Below are positions 14,747-19,965 of a stretch of 19,965 nt of DNA, in pieces. Both the position numbers and the translations under genes were made by a program. The stretch comes from JAOPZW01 sp034664395 (GTDB lineage Bacteria; Actinomycetota; Thermoleophilia; Solirubrobacterales; Solirubrobacteraceae), in NCBI GenBank assembly GCA_034664395.1, contig JAXDHQ010000027.1, forward strand, positions 1 through 19,965. Direction: 5' to 3'. Under the pieces are notes generated by a model. It made no database searches, was not told the origin of the DNA, and saw nothing but the letters and a program-made list of their open reading frames with translations. Each line of letters begins with the position of its first letter. Positions within the stretch are counted from its first letter, which is position 1.

Positions 14747-15587
14747 GTCCGCCCGCGCGCGCCTGGGCGCGACGGTCGCGCGGCTGCTGCCGGCGCTGCG
14801 CGTGGTCGGGTTCGTCGCAGCGCTCGGCGTGGTCGCCGCCATGGCCGTCGGCGCCGCGCGCGACGTCCGCCTGCAGGAGCTGCGGTGGTGGCTGCTCGTG
14901 CCCGCCGCGCTGGCCGCCGTCGCCTGGTGGCTGCTGCTCGCGCGCGGCTGGGCCCTGCTCGTCCGCGGCCGCGCGACCCGCGCCGACGTGAGCACGTGGT
15001 GTCGCACGCAGGCGCTGCGCTACCTGCCCGGCGGCATCTGGGCGCCGGCGTCGCGGCTCGTGGTCGTCGACGGCACGGCGCTGGATCGCGTCTCGACGGT
15101 GGCGGCCGAGAACGTCATCGCGCTGTGCGCCGCCCTGGCCGTCGGCGGCCCTGCGCTCGCCCTCGCCGGAGCGCCCTGGTGGGCGGCGCTCGTCGTGCTC
15201 GCGGCCGCGCCGGTCGTCGCGGCGCGGCTCACGGCCTCGCGCAGCCGCGTCGACCCCGACCGCGCGCGGCGCGCGACCGTCAACGACGTGGCCGCCTTCG
15301 GGGCCTACGCGGCGTCGGCGGTGCTCGTGCAGGCCGCGATCTCGGGATGGCACCACCCGCTGGCCGTGGCCGGAGCCGCCGCCATCGCCTGGAGCGCCGG
15401 ACTCGTCGTCGTCATCGCCCCCAGCGGCATCGGCGTGCGCGAGCTCGTCTACGTCGCCCTGCTCGCCGGCGTCCTGCCGAAGACGGACGCCGCCGCGGCC
15501 GCCGTCACCATGCGCCTGGTGACGATCGCGGCCGAGGCCGCGGTGCTGGTGATCGCCGGACGTCCCGCCGCGCGTACCGGTGCGTGA
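14733..15587 (+). CDS. UPF0104/LPG-synthase-TM family membrane protein (flippase-like)
   Basis: A 284-residue polytopic protein with about seven hydrophobic segments. The family signature is APSGIGVRELVYVALL near residues 230-245, and RYLPGGIWAPASR near 95 matches the conserved 'P.G.w' loop. This family includes the membrane half of lysyl-phosphatidylglycerol synthases and AglD-type proteins; without a synthetase domain it is usually annotated as a flippase-like protein. ATG 14733 overlaps the GT2 stop by 14 bases, indicating coupled translation. A DPM1-like GT2 next to such a protein is a recurring pair in lipid-linked glycan pathways, so the pair probably makes and positions a polyprenyl-linked sugar. 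Confidence 0.85.
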   Translation: MVARESARARLGATVARLLPALRVVGFVAALGVVAAMAVGAARDVRLQELRWWLLVPAALAAVAWWLLLARGWALLVRGRATRADVSTWCRTQALRYLPGGIWAPASRLVVVDGTALDRVSTVAAENVIALCAALAVGGPALALAGAPWWAALVVLAAAPVVAARLTASRSRVDPDRARRATVNDVAAFGAYAASAVLVQAAISGWHHPLAVAGAAAIAWSAGLVVVIAPSGIGVRELVYVALLAGVLPKTDAAAAAVTMRLVTIAAEAAVLVIAGRPAARTGA

Positions 15588-15610
15588 GCCAGGAAACACT
15601 TAGGTTCTAG

Positions 15611-15673
15611 GACTATGCTGCCGCTCCCTCGCACGCATCCGATCGAGGACAGCGCCTCATCTGGAGGGATCTT
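15611..15673 (+). promoter_or_regulatory. Putative promoter and ribosome binding site of the SQD1-like gene
   Basis: The 86 bases after the flippase stop are locally AT-richer. TATGCT at 15614-15619 is a fair -10 box, with no good -35 at standard spacing. GGAGGG at 15663-15668 is a strong Shine-Dalgarno sequence placed five bases before CTG 15674 and decides the start. An in-frame TAG at 15608-15610 limits upstream extension. Confidence 0.45.
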
Positions 15674-16888
15674 CTGCGCATCTTGATTCTCGGAGGCGAC
15701 GGGTTCTGCGGCTGGCCGACGTCGCTGCACCTGTCCGCCTGCGGACACGACGTCGTCATCGTCGACAACTTCGCCCGGCGCAACGCCGACATCGAGCTCG
15801 AGGCCGAGTCCCTCACCCCCATCCGCCCGCTCGGCAGCCGCCTGGAGGCCTGGCGCGAGCTGACCGGGCGCGAGATCGGCTTCCACCGCCTCGACGTCGC
15901 CCGCGACTACGACGAGCTGCGCGACGTGCTGGCCGAGCTGCGCCCCGACGCGGTCGTGCACTTCGCGGAGCAGCGCGCGGCGCCGTACTCGATGAAGAGC
16001 GCCAAGCACAAGCGCTACACGATCGACAACAACGTCAACGCGACCCACAACCTGCTGGCCGCGATCGTCGAGGCCGAGCTCGACAGCCACGTCGTCCACC
16101 TGGGGACGATGGGCGTCTACGGCTACGGCACCTCGGGCGTGCGGATCCCCGAGGGCTACCTGCGGGTGCGGATGGACACCGACGACGGCGCCGAGGTCGA
16201 GCAGGAGATCCTCTACCCGGCCCACCCCGGCAGCGTCTACCACCTGACCAAGACGCAGGACCAGCTCCTGTTCGCGTTCTACAACCGCAACGACGAGGTG
16301 CGGGTCACCGACCTGCACCAGGGCATCGTGTGGGGCACGCAGACCCGCGAGACACGCCTGGACGAGCGGCTGGTCAACCGCTTCGACTACGACGGCGACT
16401 ACGGCACCGTGCTGAACCGCTTCCTCATGCAGGCGGCGATCGGCTACCCGCTGACCGTGCACGGCACCGGCGGGCAGACGCGAGCGTTCATCCACCTGCA
16501 GGACACGGTGCGATGCCTGCAACTCGCCATCGAGCACCCTCCCGAGCGCGGCGACCGCGTGCGGATCTTCAACCAGATGACGGAGATCCACCGCATCATC
16601 GACCTGGCCGAGCTCGTCGCGCGACTCACCGGCGCCGAGATCGACCTGGTCGGCAACCCGCGCAAGGAGGCCAGCTCCAACGAGCTGGCCGCCGACAACC
16701 GCCAGCTCCTGGAGCTGGGCCTGGATCCGATCAGGCTCGAGGACGACCTGTTGCGCGAGGTCACCGAGATCGCCGAGCGCTACAAGGACCGCTGCGACCG
16801 GGAGAAGATCCCGTGTCGCTCGCTGTGGGTCCGGGGGGCGGCGCAGCAGCCGGGGCCGGCCCCGTCGCGGCGGGCCGAGCGCGTCTAG
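15674..16888 (+). CDS. SQD1-like NAD-dependent epimerase/dehydratase (UDP-sulfoquinovose synthase family)
   Basis: A 404-residue extended SDR enzyme. From CTG 15674 it begins MRILILGGDGFCGWP, the SQD1-type dinucleotide-binding motif. IVDNFARR, HFAEQRAAPYSM and LTVHGTGGQTRAF are all SQD1-like. The catalytic Thr145 lies in LGTMG and the Tyr189-His-Leu-Thr-Lys193 motif is present. SQD1 converts UDP-glucose plus sulfite to UDP-sulfoquinovose. One difference is visible: the residue after GTMG is Val148 where plant SQD1 has Glu, so a related but distinct nucleotide-sugar reaction is possible. Start choice: GGAGGG is ideally spaced for CTG 15674, while TTG 15683 would cut the first beta strand. No partner sulfolipid transferase is in the window. 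Confidence 0.85.
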   Translation: MRILILGGDGFCGWPTSLHLSACGHDVVIVDNFARRNADIELEAESLTPIRPLGSRLEAWRELTGREIGFHRLDVARDYDELRDVLAELRPDAVVHFAEQRAAPYSMKSAKHKRYTIDNNVNATHNLLAAIVEAELDSHVVHLGTMGVYGYGTSGVRIPEGYLRVRMDTDDGAEVEQEILYPAHPGSVYHLTKTQDQLLFAFYNRNDEVRVTDLHQGIVWGTQTRETRLDERLVNRFDYDGDYGTVLNRFLMQAAIGYPLTVHGTGGQTRAFIHLQDTVRCLQLAIEHPPERGDRVRIFNQMTEIHRIIDLAELVARLTGAEIDLVGNPRKEASSNELAADNRQLLELGLDPIRLEDDLLREVTEIAERYKDRCDREKIPCRSLWVRGAAQQPGPAPSRRAERV

Positions 16889-16893
16889 ACGCG
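16880..16893. terminator. 14-bp palindrome across the SQD1-like stop codon
   Basis: CGCGTCTAGACGCG is a perfect palindrome centred on the TAG stop (16886-16888), in the 10-base gap between two convergent genes. As RNA it gives only a 5-bp stem, so it is a weak terminator candidate; a protein site is equally possible. Confidence 0.3.
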
Positions 16894-16898
16894 GACCA

Positions 16899-17648
16899 TC
16901 AGGTCCGGAGCCGCCGCGGCGGCCCGACGAGGACGTCCTGGCGCGCGGCGTAGTGCAGCAGCGGCGGCTGGTCGGGCAGCGCGATGCCGTCGGGCGCGGT
17001 CATCGTGTTGAGCTCGATCTCGGCCGCGGCCGGTTGCAGCGGCCACGGCCGGTGGCGGATGTCGGTCCGGCGCACCCGGCCGCGCGCGTCGACGGCGTAG
17101 AGGCTGTAGCGCTCGACGAGGAAGTGCTCGAGCGATCCCGGCCGCGGCTCCGCGGCGGGTCCGGCCGGGCGGTAGCGCACGCGCAGCGCCGCGTCGCCGC
17201 CCACCCTCCGCGTCGCGTAGGCGATCGTGTCGCCCGAGCGCTCGATCGTCATGCGCGCGAGGAAGTACGGGAGGCCGTAGAGCCGTCGGGCCGCCGCCAC
17301 GGCTGCCCGGCTGGCCGCGTCCAGGCTCAGGAAGTGGACGCCAGGCCGCCCGTCCAGCGTCGTGTAGGTCCGGACGTTGGTCTCCGCGAAGCGGGCCAGG
17401 CCGGGCAGCGCGGGCGTGCCGCGCAGCCGGAGGCCGGTCACCTCGAACGGCGCGACCGCGATCCACGCCCGGCCGTCGAACGTGTCGATCGGCAGCTCGG
17501 GCGGCACCGCGGGGCGCAGAGCGCCGACCGGCACCGCCCAATGGGCGAAGAGCACGTCTCGCCAGGTCTGGACCTGCAGCCACGGGCCGCGAGCGGCTGC
17601 CGCGGAAGGGCTAGTAGCCGCCACCGCCACCGGCGCCGTGGCCGCCAC
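16899..17648 (-). CDS. DUF2071 (YqjF-like) protein
   Basis: About 249 residues from GTG 17648. The order DVLFAHWAVPVGALRPAVP, IDTFDGRAWIAVAPFEV, FAETNVRTYT, GVHFLSLDA, YGLPYFLARM and the late EHFLVERYSLY segment matches the DUF2071/COG3361 family, a soluble fold of unknown function related to acetoacetate decarboxylase-like proteins. The N-terminus is uncertain: the first ~22 residues are Ala/Val-rich and overlap the small membrane protein gene upstream by 38 bases, and further in-frame GTG codons at 17630 and 17624 are alternatives with no better ribosome binding site. It converges on the SQD1-like gene with a 10-base gap. No functional link to neighbours is evident. Confidence 0.82.
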   Translation of the reverse strand: MAATAPVAVAATSPSAAAARGPWLQVQTWRDVLFAHWAVPVGALRPAVPPELPIDTFDGRAWIAVAPFEVTGLRLRGTPALPGLARFAETNVRTYTTLDGRPGVHFLSLDAASRAAVAAARRLYGLPYFLARMTIERSGDTIAYATRRVGGDAALRVRYRPAGPAAEPRPGSLEHFLVERYSLYAVDARGRVRRTDIRHRPWPLQPAAAEIELNTMTAPDGIALPDQPPLLHYAARQDVLVGPPRRLRT

Positions 17649-17742
17649 CGCCGCCGGCGGTGACGAGCAGGACGACGATCACGGCCGCAACGAGGAGCGC
17701 GACGACGAGCCACAGTCGGGGGTTGCGAACGATCGTGTTCAT
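17611..17742 (-). CDS. 43-residue single-helix membrane microprotein with Gly-rich tail
   Basis: From ATG 17742 it reads MNTIVRNPRLW, one hydrophobic helix (about residues 12-30, LVVALLVAAVIVVLLVTA) and then a GGGGGHGAGGGGGY tail. GGGAG lies one base before the ATG, closer than usual. It overlaps the DUF2071 start. An extension to TTG 17838 is open but reads like non-coding sequence. The clean basic-helix-tail layout favours a real gene; I do not recognise a function. The Gly tail is encoded by a GCC-repeat tract, so chance hydrophobicity in GC-rich sequence cannot be excluded. Confidence 0.55.
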   Translation of the reverse strand: MNTIVRNPRLWLVVALLVAAVIVVLLVTAGGGGGHGAGGGGGY

Positions 17743-17845
17743 GCTCCCGGCACTACCCGGCGCCCACGAGCGCAAGCGCGCCACGGCAGCATCGAACATC
17801 GGGGTTTGCCAGCGGACCTCAAGCTCCGACGGCCGCAAGCCGACG

Positions 17846-19965
17846 ATGCTCTGGATGAGCCCGTCCCGCGACGCTCCGGACGGACAGGTGCTCGCGACGA
17901 GCGCACCCTCCGTGCGCGCGCACCGCCGCCGCCGGCTCGTCGCCGACCTCGCCGGCGCCCTTCCCGCGGTGCCTGCGGCCGATGGCCTCGTGCTGCTCCT
18001 CGCCGACGTCGACGACTTCCGCCGCTACAACGCCCACCAGGGCCAGCGCGCCGGCGACGCCCTGCTCGCCGACGTCGGGCGGCGCCTGGCGCTGGCGAGC
18101 GGCCGCCGCGCCTACCGGTTCAGCGCCGACGCCTTCGCGGTGCTGCTCGCCGGCCCGCCCGTCGCGCTCTGGCGCCAGGCCGCCGCCGTGCTGGCCGCGC
18201 TCGGGGAGGTGCGCTGCTGCTTCGGCGCGGCGACCCCACCGCTGGACGGGAGCACCACGGCGCAGGTCCTCGCCGCCGCCGAGGACCGCCTCGAGGACCA
18301 GAAGAAGCGCCGCCCGATCCTCGCCGACCGCATGGTCGAGCTGCTGCTGACCATCGTCCACGGTCAGCGACCCCAGCTCGACGCGCACACGCGCGGCGTG
18401 GCCGAGCTCACCGAGGGCGTCGGTGCCCGCCTCGGGCTCGACGCCGCGCGGCGGACCGTCATCCGGCGCACCGCCGAGCTGCACGACATCGGCAAGCTGG
18501 CGATCGATCCCGTGATCCTCGAGAAGACCGGCGCGCTCGACGCGGCCGAATGGGCGGTCATGCGCCGCCACACCGTCGTCGCCGAGGAGCTGCTGCAGTC
18601 GGTCGAGCCGCTGCGCCCCGTCGGCGAGCTGGTCCGCGCGACGCACGAGCGCTGGGACGGCGGCGGCTACCCCGACGGCCGGCGCGGCGAGGAGATCCCG
18701 CTGGAGGCGCGGATCGTCGCCGCCTGCGACGCCTACGACGCCATGACCTCGGACCGTCCCTATCGGCGTGCGATCGCCGAGGCGGCGGCCCGGGCCGAGC
18801 TGAAGGCGTGCGCCGGCGAGCAGTTCGACCCGACCGTCGTCCACGCGCTGCTGGCCGAGCTCACCGAGGCGCCGGCGCGCCCGAGCCTTGACGCCCTGGG
18901 CGAGTCCGCCACCACGCTGCCGCGCTCGCCCGGCTCGCTGGGGCGCTTCGCCCGCCTGCACGCCCTCCTGGAGCAGGCGAGCCTGATCGAGACCGCCGAG
19001 GAGCTGCCCCGCGCGCTGGAGCGCATCGCGGCCGTGGTGGCCGAGACGCTCGGCTTCGAGGCGGTCGTCATCAACCTCCACCGGCCCGAGTGGGACGACT
19101 TCGTCGCCACGACGGTGCACGCGACGGACGCGATCCGCCACGGCCTGCTCGGCAGCACCTACGGCTGGGAGGTCTGGGAGCGCCTCCTCGACGAGCGCTT
19201 CAGCCACGAGGGCGCCTACCTCGTCTACCAGGGCGAGCTCGACTGGAACGACCAGCCCGGCAAGCGCGTGGTCGCCGACGTGGAGCCGTCCGATCGCTCC
19301 GACGGCTGGCAGCCCGACGACGAGATCTTCGTCCCGCTTCGCCACGCCCAGGGCCACCTGCTCGGGGTGTTCAACGTCGGCTGCCCGACGAGCGGCCGGC
19401 GCCCGTCCCGCGAGGAAGTGGAGATGCTCGTGATCGTCTCCAGCCACGCCGCCCGCGCGGTCCAGCGCGCGCAGGAGGCGGCCGCCGCCGCCGCCCACCG
19501 GCGCTCGCTCGAGCAGCTCCTGCGGGTCTCCTCGCAGCTCAACCACATCGTTTCCGCCGACTCGGTCCTGCAGGCGATCTGCACCGGCATCGCCGAGGCG
19601 CTGGGGTTCGGCCGCGTCAGCGTCCACCTCCCCGACCCCGACACCGGCGTCCTCGTCCCCGCGGCGGCCGCCGGCATGCGCGAGGAGGAGCGCGCCGCCC
19701 CGCTGCCCTTCCGCCTGGCCGACCTCGAGCCGATCTTCGACGACGCGTTCGAGGTCGAGGGCTGCTACCTGCTCTCCGTCGACGAGGCCGAGCAGCGCCT
19801 GGGATCGCTCGACGACGTCTCCCCCTCCGCCTTCAACGGCCGCGGCGCGCGCGCCTGGAACCGCCACTGGCTGCTCGTGCCGCTGCTCGACCGCGACGGC
19901 GCGATGCTCGGCGCGATCCTGGCCGACGACCCGCACGACCGCCTGCTGCCCAGCAAGGAGCGCCT
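17846..19965 (+). CDS. HD-GYP signalling protein with degenerate GGDEF and tandem GAF domains (3' end beyond window)
   Basis: At least 706 residues are visible. Residues ~45-160 resemble a GGDEF domain (LVLLLADVDDFRRYNAHQG), but the active-site motif reads FSADAF instead of GGDEF, so cyclase activity is unlikely. Residues ~165-340 form an HD-GYP phosphodiesterase with His213-Asp214 in ELHDIGK, HERWDGGGYPDG including Gly274-Tyr275-Pro276, and ACDAYDAMTSDRPYR; the metal ligands appear intact, consistent with c-di-GMP hydrolysis. A GAF domain follows (~365-555), and a second GAF begins near 565 and is cut by the window edge. The start is ATG 17846, with ATG 17855 in frame; neither has a good ribosome binding site. 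No membrane helix is seen, so it is probably a cytoplasmic sensor. Confidence 0.88.
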   Translation, partial: MLWMSPSRDAPDGQVLATSAPSVRAHRRRRLVADLAGALPAVPAADGLVLLLADVDDFRRYNAHQGQRAGDALLADVGRRLALASGRRAYRFSADAFAVLLAGPPVALWRQAAAVLAALGEVRCCFGAATPPLDGSTTAQVLAAAEDRLEDQKKRRPILADRMVELLLTIVHGQRPQLDAHTRGVAELTEGVGARLGLDAARRTVIRRTAELHDIGKLAIDPVILEKTGALDAAEWAVMRRHTVVAEELLQSVEPLRPVGELVRATHERWDGGGYPDGRRGEEIPLEARIVAACDAYDAMTSDRPYRRAIAEAAARAELKACAGEQFDPTVVHALLAELTEAPARPSLDALGESATTLPRSPGSLGRFARLHALLEQASLIETAEELPRALERIAAVVAETLGFEAVVINLHRPEWDDFVATTVHATDAIRHGLLGSTYGWEVWERLLDERFSHEGAYLVYQGELDWNDQPGKRVVADVEPSDRSDGWQPDDEIFVPLRHAQGHLLGVFNVGCPTSGRRPSREEVEMLVIVSSHAARAVQRAQEAAAAAAHRRSLEQLLRVSSQLNHIVSADSVLQAICTGIAEALGFGRVSVHLPDPDTGVLVPAAAAGMREEERAAPLPFRLADLEPIFDDAFEVEGCYLLSVDEAEQRLGSLDDVSPSAFNGRGARAWNRHWLLVPLLDRDGAMLGAILADDPHDRLLPSKER

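Noticed and set aside
15683..15685. TTG as the start of the SQD1-like enzyme
   Set aside because: It deletes the beginning of the first beta strand and is too far from GGAGGG; CTG 15674 fits both.
1..19965. Search for tRNA/rRNA genes, insertion sequences, integrases, phage or toxin-antitoxin genes
   Set aside because: No cloverleaf-like segment, transposase motif, terminal inverted repeats with target duplication, or recognisable mobile gene was seen; composition is uniform apart from short intergenic dips.

Overview
The window is very GC-rich (G or C at almost every third codon position) and densely packed, with many 4-base ATGA/GTGA stop/start overlaps and frequent GTG or TTG starts. With the gene families present, this suggests an actinobacterium, most likely class Thermoleophilia (Solirubrobacterales-like). 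That placement is inference from style and content; no marker gene is present.

Layout. (1) 2-4435, plus strand: a tightly coupled operon of a secreted PsbP-like protein (5' end missing), two different LolD/MacB-type ABC ATPases and a ten-helix, two-module FtsX-type permease. (2) 4436-7530, plus strand: a 214-base leader, then a DedA-family membrane protein, a Kelch-repeat lipoprotein and a YncE-type beta-propeller lipoprotein, each overlapping the next by 4 bases. (3) 7597-9573, minus strand: a large secreted protein with a Gly/Pro linker. (4) 9706-11708, minus strand: an OmpR-class response regulator and its histidine kinase. (5) 11821-12492, plus strand: a BcrC-like PAP2 phosphatase divergent from the regulator, running 113 bases into the convergent GT-C-like membrane protein (12380-13792, minus). 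(6) 13913-16888, plus strand: a DPM1-like GT2 glycosyltransferase, a UPF0104/LPG-synthase-TM flippase-like protein and a UDP-sulfoquinovose-synthase-like (SQD1-type) enzyme that appears to start at CTG. (7) 16899-17742, minus strand: a DUF2071 protein and a 43-residue membrane microprotein. (8) 17846 to the right edge, plus strand: a degenerate-GGDEF/HD-GYP/GAF signalling protein cut by the window end.

The most interesting observation is a shared operator-like element. TTCAGGCGACGTTCAGG lies just after the ABC permease stop, upstream of the DedA operon. CTCAGGCGTCGTTCAGG, with a further inverted half-site, lies between the response regulator and the BcrC-like gene. All half-sites are spaced 11 bp apart, the geometry used by OmpR/PhoB-class regulators. 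A plausible reading is that the two-component system encoded here controls both the DedA operon and the BcrC-like phosphatase. Since DedA proteins include undecaprenyl-phosphate translocases and BcrC makes undecaprenyl phosphate, this could be a lipid-carrier recycling or envelope-stress regulon. The motif and spacing are visible in the sequence; the regulatory and lipid-carrier interpretation is inference.

No tRNA, rRNA, CRISPR array, insertion sequence or phage gene was recognised. No gene-free stretch exceeds 300 bases.
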